Positions 11,212 to 22,425 of a stretch of DNA of 64,000 nt are shown here, piece after piece. Under the pieces are notes generated by a model. The model saw only the letters and a program-made list of their open reading frames with translations, was not told the origin of the DNA and did not search any database. Origin of the DNA: Branchipolynoe longqiensis (taxonomy: Eukaryota > Annelida > Polychaeta > Phyllodocida > Polynoidae); contig CM059197.1 in the NCBI GenBank assembly GCA_030323885.1, forward strand, positions 35,953,484 to 36,017,483, given 5' to 3'. Position numbers and translations under genes: made by a program. The stretch's first letter is position 1. Each line of letters begins with the position of its first letter.

Positions 11212-11560
11212 CAACACATATTTAGCCGAAGTGTTGGGTAGACAGCCAATGAGAAAGCACCAGAGCAAATATAGACATAATCCCTTATAGACATAGTTTA
11301 TGCCCTGACTTTAACCAAACAATGCCTTCTCCCCACTACACACCCCCACCGACTCCTCCTCCCCCCCCCCCCCCCCCCCACTAAACAACACATATTTAGC
11401 AAAGTGTTGAATAGACAGGCAACAAGAAAGCACCAGAGCAGACGTACACATAGTTAATCCCTTATAGATATAATTTATACCCTGACTTTAACCAAACTAT
11501 GCCTTCTCCCCCCCCCCCAACCCACTTACCCCCAACACCTCCCCCCCCCCTCCACTACCC
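11212..11560. repeat. approx. 175-bp tandem duplication with poly-C tracts
   Basis: The segment ACAACACATATTTAGC to CCAAACAATGCCTTCTCC at 11212-11325 is repeated at 11387-11510 with small changes. Both copies end in C-rich tracts; the first runs to about 19 C. Confidence 0.85.
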
Positions 11561-11936
11561 CTTTGTTGTGCACCTAGCAGTAGTATCTTTCACACCAATC
11601 CTTGGGGATCAATACATCACAGCTATACCCACGTTAGGCATCTATCTGTACAGTGCATAGCATGACGGGTACATAATTCTGCTTGGAGAGTGCATCACCC
11701 CGCAACCTGCTCTTCTCAGATAGCGAGAGCCGGACTCTGCTAGGAGAGTGACTATGGTAGACTTATCACGCGATTTTACTGTTCCACTCGCCGTCTCAGT
11801 GGAGCATGATTACTAACAGTCTTCTGGTCAGATGAGAACTTTTTTCTTTTTTAAAAATGTTTTTATTTTGAATAATGAGGGAGACAAAATAGATACGCTG
11901 GTCTATGGCTAGCAGGGATTATATAGATACTCTAAA
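11560..11936. other. no gene seen
   Basis: Unclassified spacer with T-rich stretches near 11850. No repeat family recognised. Confidence 0.4.
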
Positions 11937-12486
11937 TACACGAGTCACACCTCGCCCGATTGGGGAAACAGAAAGAAACCAAATAAAGTCTGTTGATATC
12001 CGGCAAATTCCGGTTTGTGGCCCTTGCATATCCTTTGCATATCTGTTGATATCTACTGATATCCGTTGATATCCGGCCTGATCTGTTACAAGTTTTGAGC
12101 ATGCACAAAACTTGTAACAGATTGCACCGGACTGACATATGTGGATATTATCCATTACCATCCGGTACTGTCCGTTCCCGTCTGTTAGCCATCCCTTCCC
12201 TTCTGTTCCCATCCGTTCCCGTCAGTTACTCTCTGTTCCTTTCCATTACATATCGATTATAAGTCCGTTTGCCGTTTGTTATAGTTCTTTTTGTATGCTG
12301 AATTGTTCGTTGATTGTTAGATCCGTTATCAAATGTTACCATCTGTTACCATCTGTTACCCGTCCATTACCGTATGTTACCTGTCCGTTACATAATCAAT
12401 ACATATCAAGTCCGAATCACACCGGACTAGAATATTTTTGTCCGGCTCTATCCGTTTCCTTAATCCGGCGAGGTGTGACAGAGGCT
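11937..12486. mobile_element. MITE B1 (TWA group, B family)
   Basis: The left end GTCACACCTCGCCCGATTGG and the right end CCGGCGAGGTGTGACAGAGG are inverted. The right side is followed by TTA; the left flank is decayed. The interior is rich in TATCCG/CCGTTA words. A perfect palindrome with 15-bp arms (CTGTTACAAGTTTTG and its complement, 8-base spacer AGCATGCA) lies at 12083-12120. No protein is encoded. Confidence 0.85.
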
Positions 12487-12599
12487 TTATTACTCTTAGG
12501 CACCTTCCTACATTTCACAATTATGCGTAATGCTTTGGCATTGCGGGTAATCAGGATCACGAAGACAGTACAAGGCGTGCCAGTAGCCAGGATGTCTTT

Positions 12600-12990
12600 G
12601 GCGCCGACTAGCGGATTTCGTCAGAACTACGTATTTAACTCAGTCGCCGAATAGCGGTGTCTTTTCTTAGCCTCGCCACCGTGGATCTCAGGTTCTGATG
12701 ACGTAGCAGGCAGTGTGCTTAAACTGTCGATGCAGGGCTTTGTGGGTACAACTTAGCTATATAAGGCGACGCAGCAGTGGGTTTCTGTCATTACGACCGG
12801 AGGAGCCAGGAGACTTTGACCAGACTTAAAAATTGGCCTCCCACCCACCCCACGCATGACATTTAGTAGGGCCATAGCATCTCTAGCCTCGTTTATAAGC
12901 ACTTGTGAGCTGACATTGTGTAACCAGACGTTTCAACCTTACCTTGATTAAAGTTACCATAATTATACTTGCTGTCTTCGTGTTTTTTCC
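12600..12990 (+). promoter_or_regulatory. possible solo LTR / promoter-like segment
   Basis: CTATATAAGGCGACGCAG at about 12758 resembles a TATA box. About 190 bases later, ACCTTGATTAAAGTTACC resembles a polyadenylation signal region. The layout is like that at 10625. No paired LTR, primer-binding site or open frame accompanies it. The assignment is tentative. Confidence 0.3.
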
Positions 12991-13009
12991 TGATTATTGA
13001 CTTCGCTTG

Positions 13010-13290
13010 TTGGGGATTTACATCTTAGCAACATATATGGTCATATCAGGAGAGGTACTGACTTGTGACGGTACGCACTCATAGTGAGTTTATAGTGCTG
13101 CCCCAGATCAGGCCACTAGCACATGAACTAATATCCTACTCAGTCATAGTATCCCAATACTGACCTAACCAGTCCTTGTCACATCAGCACCAGGCTGGGT
13201 GGTGACAAATATCAATTTTGCAAGTCATTGCTTTGACTCGGCCGTGAATCGAACTCCTGACGTTCCACACGCGAAGCCCGCGCTTGAATT
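13010..13290 (-). repeat. SINE-S minus copy
   Basis: Tail (TTTACATCTTAGCAACAT), GACTTGTGACGGTACGC and the body with ATCCTACTCAGTC are recognisable. The B box reads GTGAATCGAACTCCTG. The extreme 5' head is lost. Confidence 0.8.
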
Positions 13291-13384
13291 ATTTAGTTAT
13301 TTAGGCATAATTTAACTGTGCACCACCGAAATAGCATTAACACGTATTGGAAAATAACTGTGGTAATTGTACTTTATGGTTCCC

Positions 13385-13695
13385 TTGCTTGTTGGAGTTT
13401 TACGTCCTAGCGACATCCAATGACCTACCCACACCTACCCGTGTATGTAGCATTTCACCCAAAGTCCATCCTCCCTACATTATCAGTGCCGAGCGGCAAG
13501 CAAAGTATTTACAAAATATCAAAATTTGGTGGGTGGTTTTGTTGTTGGAGTTTTACGTCCTGGCAACATCTAAGGTCATTTCAGGAACAGAATTTGGTAA
13601 GCCTTTTTGGTTTTGACCCCGTCGAGGATCGAACCCACCACGTCTTGCGCGGAAAGCGGGAGCCCTTACCGGCTAGTCCCACCGGTGTGGTTTGT
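13385..13695 (-). repeat. two SINE-S-like minus fragments
   Basis: A 3' tail fragment lies at 13385-13420 (GTTGGAGTTTTACGTCCTAG). A second copy at 13545-13695 has the tail joined by an internal deletion to a tRNA-like head with GAGGATCGAACCCACCAC and CCGGCTAGTCCCACCGG. Confidence 0.65.
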
Positions 13696-13789
13696 TAGTA
13701 GGATGGGGAGCGGCAGGTGTTTCACAACTACTTCCGCCTGTGTTATAACCCGGCGCACACCGGTGGGAATGATCAATATATAGCTTGCC

Positions 13790-13900
13790 GGCAACACCTG
13801 ACACTGACACACAACCCTGGAGGAGTGCCAACACCTCCCCCCATCCTCACCCACACCCACACCCACTCACACCCCAATACACCCACCGCCCAACCCACCA
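13790..13900. repeat. CAC-rich simple sequence
   Basis: Runs of CCACACCCACAC type on the plus strand, just 5' of a SINE. Confidence 0.7.
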
Positions 13901-13902
13901 AC

Positions 13903-14235
13903 GGGCGCCGTGACTGAATCGGTAGAGCATGGGCCTCATGTGTAGGAGATCGGGAGTTTTGGTTCCCAGTCGAGTCAAAAGAATTACTTACAAAATTGAT
14001 ACTTGTCGTTTCCAAGCCTAGCACTCGGCATTAATAGGACAGGGCAAGGACTGGTTAGTTCAGCGCCAGGACAATGTGAGTGAGTGGGATATCAGATCAT
14101 GGTTCTGGCGGTCTGATTTCCCTAGTGGGGCAGCCCTATGGAGTCCCCATGAGTGTGCACTGTCACGAGTTGGTACCCATCTTGATATGACCTTAGATGT
14201 TACCAGGATGTAAAACTCCAACAACCAACTAACTA
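13903..14235 (+). repeat. SINE-S full-length copy, plus strand
   Basis: Head GGGCGCCGTGACTGAATCGG (A-box-like), weak B box, body with TCAGCGCCAGGACAATGTGA, and 3' end CCTTAGATGTTACCAGGATG followed by AAAACTCCAACAACC. Confidence 0.85.
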
Positions 14236-15206
14236 GCCGAACCCACCAAGCCGGTCCATTTGGGGCGGAGGGCGTGTGGGTGTCTTTAAGAAGGCGATCT
14301 CATCTGGGGCAGGTGTTCAAGTATGCTCGCCGATAGGTATTAGACAACAGGGTCTCCTGATGGGGAGTCAGCATGCGAATATGTGTGTGTGTGTACAAAA
14401 TCACCAACTAGTTCAGGTGGACAGTTGGTAAAACAGGGTGCTGATGTATTAGGGGCTGTAAGAAATGAGGTGCTAGCCAATCCCCACAGACGCTGTGCGA
14501 TTCCTTTTTTTTTACCTCTGCAAAACAAATGAAACAAAAAACAAAAACAAACAAAGAAAAAGAAAACGAAAACGAAAACGAAAACGGAGGCTATATCCCA
14601 TATCATCAACAGTTACTGAACCAAATTAAAGTGTTTTAGAATATTCAAAAGAGGAAATAAACATCTGCTCTTACAGTATTTTATGATCATTTTGGACTCT
14701 TTTTTGTCCTTCTTTTTTGTTTGTTTTCCGATTAAAGCTGCGCAATCCGACGAAAGCAACACATTTTCGAAACTCAAAATTAGATACTGGGGGTGTTGTT
14801 AATCATTTAATGCAGCATAGAAGTTATACTGTCCTTGACTCAATTAAATACAGCACAAATACTTACAGGAAGACCTGGCAACATCTAAGGTCCCGCGCGG
14901 AAAGCGGGAGGCCTTACCGGCTAGTGCCATCGGGATTGAAAAGCCACAGATTAGGTGAGTTTGTTTGTGCTTAAATGTATATATTCATCTGAATTTATAA
15001 ATTGTCTGTGCCGAGGCACTAATTTTCCAACCATCAAACAATAATGGTTGGCTACATATCTCCATCCACCCATGTCATGACAATGAGCTTTCTCAGCATG
15101 CACTGCTGTATATAAGCTTTGAGCCGCTAGCTATCGACACTTCTCAGTTAGGCAGCAATGCGTCCCCACCCTGCACGACGTCTTCTTTTCCACCCACTCA
15201 CCCATA
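14236..15206. other. spacer with one SINE head fragment
   Basis: No gene seen. AAAACGAAAACG simple repeat at about 14560-14585. A short SINE-like fragment (CTGGCAACATCTAAGGTCCC joined to a tRNA-like head) lies at 14873-14940. A TATA-like GTATATAAGC lies at about 15110. Confidence 0.5.
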
Positions 15207-15741
15207 CGCCTAGGTCACACCTACCCGGATCAGGGGCCGGACGAGCCCCGACCCATGATCCGGCATGGTCCATGGCGATCCGACGTCATCCGTGGCTGGT
15301 CCTTGGTGGTTTGTGGTGATCCGTGGCTGGTCCTTGGTGATCCAGCATCATCCGGGGTCGGCCCCAAATGTTTTTAAATGTTTAAAATATCCGGGGTGAT
15401 CCGGGGCGATCCGGGGAATCTTGCAATCTGGGGTTAACGGGCATCATCCGTCTGTGATCCGTGACTCATCCGGGTTGTCTGGGGGTCCTCCGTGTCTCGT
15501 CTGGGGCAGTCCGGGTCATTTTATACTCTGGGAGTAGTCTTGGGGGTCGTCTGGGGGTCGTCCGGGGGTTGTCCGGGGCCCATCAGGGGATGATCCGGGA
15601 CTAATCCTTGGGTGTGGACCGTGGCTCATCCGGGTAGGTGTGAGAAGGCAAAAATGACCAAAAATAGCGATTTTATCCGGGGCGGTCCGCGGTGGTCCGC
15701 CTTAAAATCCGGGGCTCGTCCGGGTAGGTGTGACTTGGGCT
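15207..15741. mobile_element. MITE C (TWA group, C family)
   Basis: Inverted ends: left GTCACACCTACCCGGATC (15214) and right CGTCCGGGTAGGTGTGAC (to 15734), flanked by ATA on both sides. The interior is built of repeated CCGGGG/GATCCG words at 10-11 bp spacing. An internal extra terminus-like block, CCGGGTAGGTGTGAG, lies near 15626-15642. The central AT-rich palindrome near 15366 is degenerate. Confidence 0.8.
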
Positions 15742-16372
15742 ATACAAAACTTGTGTCCTATAATGCTGGCCCACATTTTTCTGAGCACTCAATTTGGAAT
15801 AAACTTTGTCCGTTACCCGCACCTCGTTCCTAGTCGAATCAGGCCATAAATACCCCCAAAAGAATAGTTTATTTCACGCTACACAAATTATACCTACGCA
15901 CCGTTGATCATGATAATTGCGAATAAGTAAAGTTGTGTTTGGGACGTTACTGCCCCTTTAAATTTAGGTGAATTTAATTAGTGAAGTGAAATAATAGCTT
16001 AGTACATTATCAGATATTTACTAGAAATCGTGGCGTTCTTTTTTAATACTTTTAAACTTCATATTCATTTGTTGTTGTTGTAAATATTCATCTGAAGTCA
16101 TATTTTGTCAGCGCCGAGGAAACTGGTCTTCCAGTCATTGAAGCGATCAAATTTGGTTTGTATATTAGTGATACGGAAGTGGAATATGCTGCATTGTGTG
16201 CAGCCCACCCCATTCTGAACATTAAAAGTGGGGGAGCCGCCTATGCTGTATAGTGTACAGCATAGGCGGTCAACATAGTGAAGGAATGAGTCTCATTATC
16301 CACATTTGCGGATTGTTTCTTTTGGTGTTTTTTTACCGAGGTGTTGGACCCGCAGCCTCCTTTTACTCTTGT
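15742..16372. other. no gene seen
   Basis: Unclassified. 16238-16270 contains a short inverted repeat around GCCTATGCTGTATAGTGTAC. Nothing coding is apparent. Confidence 0.4.
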
Positions 16373-18140
16373 AGTAATCTGCACTGTCAGGGAAGGAGCC
16401 GCATGGACAGGTAGGCGTGGGTAGTGTAGTGACATCAGGGAGTCTAGTTGGTGTAATGGTTAGCACTCTGGCCCGGAATACAAAGAGATGTGGGGTAGAG
16501 TCCCGCTCTAGGCGCAACATTTCCCATTTCCATCACACCTATGACACTGGTGCCATGACCAGGAGCATGTAAAGCTATGCACTGTATAGTTGTTGAACCT
16601 ATCCTGTGTATGTGTAAGTGTACTGCCTGTATGTACATAATTGTAAGCATTAAAAGACTTAAAATTCGAGGGGGACGAGTGTAGTAGTCTGCACTGACCT
16701 CTCAGGCAAGGAGCCACATAGACAGGTAGGTGTGGGGAGTGTGATGACATCAGGGAGCCTAGGTGGTCGAATGGTTATCACTCTGGCCCGGAATGCAAAG
16801 AGATGTGGGTTCGAGTACCGCTCTAGCGCAATATTTCCTACTTTCATCACCCCTACAACACTGGTGCCATGACCAGGATCCTGTACAAGCTATGCGCTAT
16901 ATGTTTTTTCAACCTACCCTGTGTATGTGTAAGTGCACTGCCTGTATGTACGTAATTGCAAGCATTAAAAGACTTACAATTTGAGGGGGAAAAGTGTAGT
17001 GGTCTGCACTGACCTCTCCGGCAAGGAGCCACATAGACAGGTGGGGGTGGGGAGTATGGTAACATCAGGGAGCCTAGGTGGTGGAACAGTTAGCCCACTG
17101 GCCTAGAATGCAAAGACATGTGGGTTTGAGTTCCGCTCTAGGTGCAATAATTGCCATTTTCATCACCCTTATGACACTGGTTCCATTACCAGGATCCTGT
17201 ACAACCTACGCACTGTATAGTTGTTGAACCTACCCTGTGTGTGTGTAAGTGCACTGCCTGTATCTACGTAATTGTAAGCAAAACCAAACACCCACCACCA
17301 AACCCAACCCACCAACCACAACCACCAACCACCAACCCCAACCCCAACCCAAACAACACCCCAACCCAAAACCCCCCAATGCATGCTAAAAAAACGACCT
17401 ATGAGGGGATGGCCCAACGTCAAAAAAGCACACACGCTCCCATACGCTCCTCATACGCTCCTCGTACGCTCCTCGTAGGTTCCACATACGCTCAAAACCA
17501 CCCGAAAGGTCACCAAATGTCATCATAGGCCGGCACGCGCAGGACCTATGTAGGTTTTCAATACGCTCCCGCCATACGCCGTAATGTGACAGGGCCTTAA
17601 AAGACTTACAATTCCAGGGAGACAAATGAGTGTAGTAGAGTCTGCACTGACCTCTCAGGCAAGGAGCCGCATAGACAGGTGGGCGTGGGGAGTGAGGTGA
17701 CATCAGGGAGCCTAGGTGGTATAACGGTTACCACTCTGGCCTGGAATGCAAAGAGATCTGGGTTCGAGTAGTCCCACTCTAGGCGCAATATTTCCTATTT
17801 TCATCACCCCTACGACACTGGTGCCATGACCGGGATCCTGTACAAGCTACGCGCTGTATAGTTGTTGAACCTACCCTGTGTATGTGTAAGTGCACTGCCT
17901 GTATGTATGTAATTGTAAGCATTAAAAGACTTACAATTCCAGGGAGACAAACTAGTGTAGTAGTCTGCACTGACCTCTCAGGCAAGGAGCCGCGTAGACA
18001 GGTGGGCGGGGGGAGTATGGTGACATCAGGGACCCTAGGTGGTGTAATGGCTAGCACCCTGGTCCGGAATGCAAAGAGATGTGGGTTCCAGTCCTACTCT
18101 ATGCGCAATATTTCCCATTTTCATCACCCCTATGACACTC
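16373..18140 (+). repeat. head-to-tail array of tRNA-Gln-like SINE units (G family)
   Basis: Five units of about 315 bp, with B boxes near 16491, 16808, 17122, 17763 and 18086. Each has a leader (TCTGCACTGACCTCTCAGGC), then a tRNA-like part with TGGTGTAATGGTTAGCAC, which matches the 5' half of animal tRNA-Gln, and B box GGTTCGAGTCCC. A tail follows with CCATGACCAGGATCCTGTAC and ends in a 9-bp hairpin (AATTGTAAG...CTTACAATT). Unit three is interrupted by a MITE at 17281-17597. Tandem arrangement is unusual for a SINE. Confidence 0.88.
17281..17597. mobile_element. A-like MITE fragment inserted in the SINE array
   Basis: The right end CGTAATGTGACAGGGCCT is followed by TAA, which continues the interrupted SINE unit (AAAAGACTTACAATT). 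Inside are repeats of the 11-bp word ACGCTCCTCGT/ACGCTCCTCAT at 17430-17480. The left part is a CCAAACCC-rich stretch and lacks a TIR, so the left end is lost. Confidence 0.7.
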
Positions 18141-18416
18141 TCTTAAAACGTGGAAGTTGCCTGTGCCTGGAGACGAAGCCTGGGGGCCTGAATTGAAGGC
18201 TGGGGTGACGAGTTGCTGTCAGTGATACATAAAATCCTAAATTATGACATTCGAGGTGCAGCAGCTCACTGAGAGGCCCCGTCGCATTATGTATCAAATA
18301 TGTCCACGGATTACCATACAACATTTTAAAAAGTACAACATTCTTATTTAAGAAGCAGAGGACCTATAAAATAGTTGCTGAATTAAAGAAAGATGTGTGG
18401 ACATATATACATATAA
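18141..18416. other. no gene seen
   Basis: Unclassified sequence; no repeat family recognised. Confidence 0.4.
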
Positions 18417-18600
18417 ATAGTTTGAAAGTGAGCAGAATGACTGTTGTCTCATGGCGTGGAGGAGGCGGGAAGGAGAGAATGCCTGCTCCCCAGTGAATAT
18501 CAAGGAGGTTAAGATGGGTAGAGAGAAACATTAAAGGGCTGCCGTTATTTATATCCATGTAATAAATTACATAGTACATATATGGGTGTGTATATAATAT
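18417..18600 (-). repeat. P-related element P1 (empty site for T3)
   Basis: Its reverse complement matches 38740-38801 joined to 39136-39235: palindrome (AATTTATTACATGGATATAA), AACGGCAGCCC, then TTCCCGCC and CACTTTCAAAC. It contains a single TTAA at 18509-18512 at exactly the point where the P2 copy carries a T element. Confidence 0.8.
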
Positions 18601-18660
18601 AAATAAATATATATATATATACACACATGTATATATATGTATATATACGAAACAATATTG
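18600..18660. repeat. (TA)n microsatellite
   Basis: Interrupted TATA repeats following P1. Confidence 0.8.
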
Positions 18661-18698
18661 TTGCTGAATTATAGAAAGGATGTATATATTTATATGTA

Positions 18699-18886
18699 CA
18701 GTGAAACCCCGTTATAACACGCCCCGATTCAAAACGAATTCTGATATAAAATGATGATTCATTAGACCCAGAATTCCTGAATTCATAGGTAATTCAGGAA
18801 ACTAAACCTCAATTTTGTATGACCCCGTTGTTTTCGCAATGACATTTTATGAACACCAACAATTGCGCTACAATGGGATTTCACTG
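18699..18886. mobile_element. pogo/Tigger-like MITE
   Basis: Left end CAGTGAAACCCCGTTATAAC after TA, and right end CAATGGGATTTCACTG. TIRs starting CAGT with a TA target are typical of the pogo/Tigger branch of Tc1/mariner. 188 bp, non-coding. Confidence 0.75.
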
Positions 18887-18909
18887 TGTATACAACATAG
18901 TACATATTA

Positions 18910-20163
18910 AGCGGCTGTCACGCCTCGCCGGATTGGGGAAACGGAAAGAAACCAAACAAAGTCTGTTGATATCCGGCAAAGTCTGGTTTGTGTCCGTTGC
19001 ATATCCATTGATATCCATTCATATCCGGCCCGATCCGTTAGAAGTTTTGAACATGCACAAAACTTGGAACAGATGCTGCTGGATTGACGTCTACGTTTCT
19101 TGTATGGTTTGAGTCCGTTTAGTCCGCTTATCGTCCGTTGGCTATCCGTTCATGTCCGTTTCCTGTCCGTTTCATGTCCGTTTCATGTCCATTCATCCGG
19201 CATCCTTTGACCCGATATCGCAACATTTTGACACATTTTAATACATTTTGATACTATCACGCCCCGACACCACCAGACTAGACAATTCTGTATGTTGCTC
19301 AATCGTTTACTCCAAAATCCAGTATGGTATAGAGGTGTATGGGAGAGCCAAATCATCAACCCTAAAAAAGATACAGACACAACAAAACAGAGCCTTGAAA
19401 ATACTGTATAGCAAGGACTATCTCACCCCAACTAAATCACTTCATAAAGACCTGGACTTACTTATGGTAACTGACATTTATAAAATATACATTGCAAAAT
19501 TTGTTTACAAGCAAAAGAATGGCCTCCTCCCTGAAATATTTGATAATCTCTTCAAAGAAAACAATCAGGTCCATTCCCATAACACACGACAGATAAATAA
19601 CATACATCACAAACACACTAGAAACAAATATGGCAAAATAACAACTGAAAACCAAGGAACCAATATCTGGAACTCAATACCAGTAGAGATTAGAAACCTT
19701 CAAACTTTGAAAAACTTCTGTAAAAAACTAAAGATAAGCTATCTCAATGCATACTAAATCGATTACCAGTAAAGAATATATATAATACCCCTATTAACAT
19801 ACATGCAAAATAACTACTGATACTGCATGTAAGTACATGAATCCATGACACAATATCCATATAATATTCCTATCATTACTTTGTTTTTTACTAACTGTGA
19901 AGAGACGCATCAGTAGCTCATCATAATCATTAGTTAAAAATGTAGCTTAAGTTTAATAATTTGTTATTGTCATCACTTGTCATCACTTATTCATTCACAT
20001 CATGGAGACCAGCTAGATAAGCATCGCTTTTCTGGGATCCTTTCTGTCTGTAAGGAATTTGTATGCATTTATTGTATCACCTCAATTTATTGTAAACATA
20101 CCTTGCAGAGAGTTAAAATAAAAGAATTGATTGAATTGAATCCGGCATAATGTGACAGGCACT
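18910..20163. mobile_element. MITE B2 (TWA group) carrying a LINE
   Basis: TTA target duplications lie at 18907-18909 and 20164-20166. The left end is AGCGGCTGTCACGCCTCGCC; the right end, decayed, is CCGGCATAATGTGACAGGCA. The central palindrome TTTTGAACATGCACAAAA lies at about 19045. The 11-bp word TGTCCGTTTCA repeats at 19155-19195. A LINE 3' fragment occupies about 19283-20138. Confidence 0.88.
19283..19757 (+). pseudogene. LINE reverse transcriptase C-terminal fragment (CR1/jockey-like)
   Basis: A 5'-truncated open frame begins inside the B2 element. It carries C-terminal features of non-LTR reverse transcriptases: SKIQYGIEVYGRA, LKKIQTQQNRALKILY, a HNTRQ motif (NTR) and TNIWNSIPVEIRNLQTLKNF. 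It ends at a TAA at 19755-19757. An AT-rich 3' untranslated region follows and ends near 20138 in AATTGATTGAATTGAA, a short tandem tail of the kind seen in CR1/L2-type LINEs. The endonuclease and catalytic reverse transcriptase core are missing. Confidence 0.75.
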
Positions 20164-20214
20164 TTATATTGAGTGTTGAATAATAGGAAGAATGAGTTGG
20201 ACGCCTGGTTCACA

Positions 20215-20402
20215 TGTGGCAGGGCATGTAGGCGTTTTAATACAGCCATGTCAAACCGATGACTTTACATAAATTGATACTTGTTGCCTTATAAGTTCTA
20301 GCTGGTTTATGGCATTACTAGGATAAGGCAAGAAGCAGTAGAATGGGCGAAGACCAATTTTCTGAGATCGAAATTGTCCCACATTAATAACAAAATGTAC
20401 TC
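20215..20402 (+). repeat. SINE-V copy, plus strand, degraded head
   Basis: GTCAAACCGATGACTTTACA, GGCATTACTAGGATAAGGC and the alternative tail AGAAGCAGTAGAATGGGCGA, CCAATTTTCTGAGATCGAAA are visible. Confidence 0.7.
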
Positions 20403-20489
20403 AGAATTGTTCAAAAGAGATAATAATTTCATTTACCATGAATAGCTACCATTAAACAAGTTAGCTGTGAGCACAGATTGGATTTTATC

Positions 20490-20697
20490 GAGAGTAGCAT
20501 TAATAGGATAGGACAAGGACTGGTTAGAATAGGATCAGGATAATGTGACTATGGGATATCAGGTCATGACGCCAGTGACAAGGTCTCCCAGTGGGGCAGC
20601 ACTATAAAGTCACCAGGAGTGCGCACTGTCACAAGTCGGTACCTGTCCCGATATGACCTTAGATGTTGCTTGGAGGTAAAACAAAAAAAAACAATTA
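20490..20697 (+). repeat. SINE-S, 5'-truncated, plus strand
   Basis: From AGCATTAATAGGATAGGAC through CACAAGTCGGTACC to CCTTAGATGTTGCTTGGAGG and an A-rich tail. Confidence 0.85.
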
Positions 20698-20707
20698 TAG
20701 GTAATTA

Positions 20708-20955
20708 CACCCCCATCACACCAAACTAGTTCTCAAAATGTCCGACCCCATTCTAAAACAGGGTAGAACATGGCCACCGAAAATGTTGAACATGCTCAAA
20801 GTTCTAGAGCGCCCTTCCGTCCCTTGCCCATCCATGCAGTTCATACAAAGTTAGTAAAACATTGTGACTATATTCACTACGTTCGCAGACAGTTTGAGCC
20901 AGTTCGGCAACATTTCCAAGGACGTAGTAAGAACTACTTTGGTGTAATGGGGGTA
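20708..20955. mobile_element. MITE D, compact TWA-group element
   Basis: TTA duplications at 20705-20707 and 20956-20958. TIRs are CACCCCCATCACACCAAAC and its inverted partner GTGTAATGGGGGTA. The central palindrome GTTGAACATGCTCAAAG lies at about 20785. 248 bp with no coding capacity: the open frame across it is incidental. Confidence 0.82.
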
Positions 20956-20958
20956 TTA

Positions 20959-22105
20959 CTAAAACATTTAGCTCAATATACTGCTATGTGTTTGTAAATC
21001 ATATCCTGCAAACGGGACGAGAGGTGATGATAACAAGGATGAAAGGTCCACGCATTGATTTCCTCAGCCGGCCATCTGATGCCATTTTACTTTATGACGA
21101 TACTTGAAATCCTGACCTCTCACTTTACAACGGCTATACATTATATGATGGACCGCGTTCTACTGCGCCTGATAAAAAAACAATGTAACGCAAAGGTTGC
21201 TTCAAAAATGCCAGGTCGTCCACTGGTTTATTCTGTCTACAAGGTCAGAATAGAATTGACCCTTCGCTGCCCAGGCATGTCACCGGTAGCCTCCAGTTGG
21301 CGTGGGTTGGCCGCTCGCAGTGGATCGAACAGTCCACCATTGGGACTGTCCTTGTGCTTGTGTGCTGCCACCTGCCAATACTACTTATCGCCAAGGGTCA
21401 GCGCAGTCGATACCGCCACCATGTGGTAGTGGGACTGATTATGGATTACTATAGCTTATATATAAATCATTCATTTTTTATCGAAACATTCTGACAGGAA
21501 ACTGCTGTGAATGTACACCCATTTTTGTTTGCGGTGAATTGTTGAATAATGCTGGAATGATTTCACTTCAGACTGAATAGGCTGCGACAGTATTTGAATA
21601 TAATATAAGATCCAGGTCCCCAATATTAATTCATAGCATCTTCATTATCAATTAAACCAATTCAGTTATAAATACTTTTAGGCAATGCCTAGATAGTGTT
21701 TGATATTACATTCTCAATGGTGATATCCGTGACTATGCTTGGCTTGATGACACTAAAATGGGCGTGGTTAGTCCAATATAACCTGTTGATAATCTGGATA
21801 TTTGTGTGATGGACCGGTAATTATCCCCCAGGGACAATAGAAAAGTGAATGACACCGCGCAACGCACTTCAGTCTTCAGGGTGGTTTCACCGTTTATTAG
21901 CACTAAGGTAGGAAGGAGAATGAGGTGACCTACCACTGCACACCGGGTAGTGCGTAATCATCATTGTAAGGTGGCCAGTAGCAAAAGGTAGAATATTCCA
22001 CCATAGGGACTTCTCGCAAGTGTGCTGCCACCTTCCGGTCCTTTTGACACAGCAAGGTAAGCCTAGTCAAGACCACCACAGAGGTATAGAGGGGCCTATA
22101 TATTA
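20959..22105. other. no gene seen; one degenerate repeat pair
   Basis: Two related segments lie about 640 bp apart: around 21325-21385 (CCACCATTGGGACTGTCC, GTGTGCTGCCACCTGCC) and around 21990-22040 (CCACCATAGGGACTTCTCG, GTGTGCTGCCACCTTCCGG). Open frames here lack recognisable domains. Confidence 0.45.
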
Positions 22106-22111
22106 ATACTC

Positions 22112-22425
22112 CAGTTGCTGTTCGTTTGTTGTTGTTTTATGTCCTAGCAACATATAATGTAATATCAGGATGGGTACCGACTTGTGACAGTGCGCATGCA
22201 TGGTGAATTTATAGTTCTGCCCCACTGGGAGACCAGGCCACCAGCACCATGACCTGATATCCCACTCAGTCACATTATTCGGACACTGAGCCAATGAGTC
22301 CTTGTCCTATCCTAGTAATGCCGAGCACCTGGCTAGGAAGGGACAAGCATAAATTGTTAAGTCATTCCTTTGACTCGACCAGGGTTCAAACCCACAAACC
22401 CATGGGTTCGGATCCCCCAATCTCC
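22112..22425 (-). repeat. SINE-S minus copy
   Basis: Tail TGTTTTATGTCCTAGCAACA, body with CCACTCAGTCACATTATTC, TTTGACTCGACCAGGGTTC. The head is replaced by GGGTTCGGATCC-type sequence near 22405. Confidence 0.8.

Noticed and set aside
16430..18110. Cluster of real tRNA-Gln genes
   Set aside because: The 5' half matches, but the anticodon arm and 3' acceptor pairing do not form a standard cloverleaf, and units carry long SINE leader and tail sequences.
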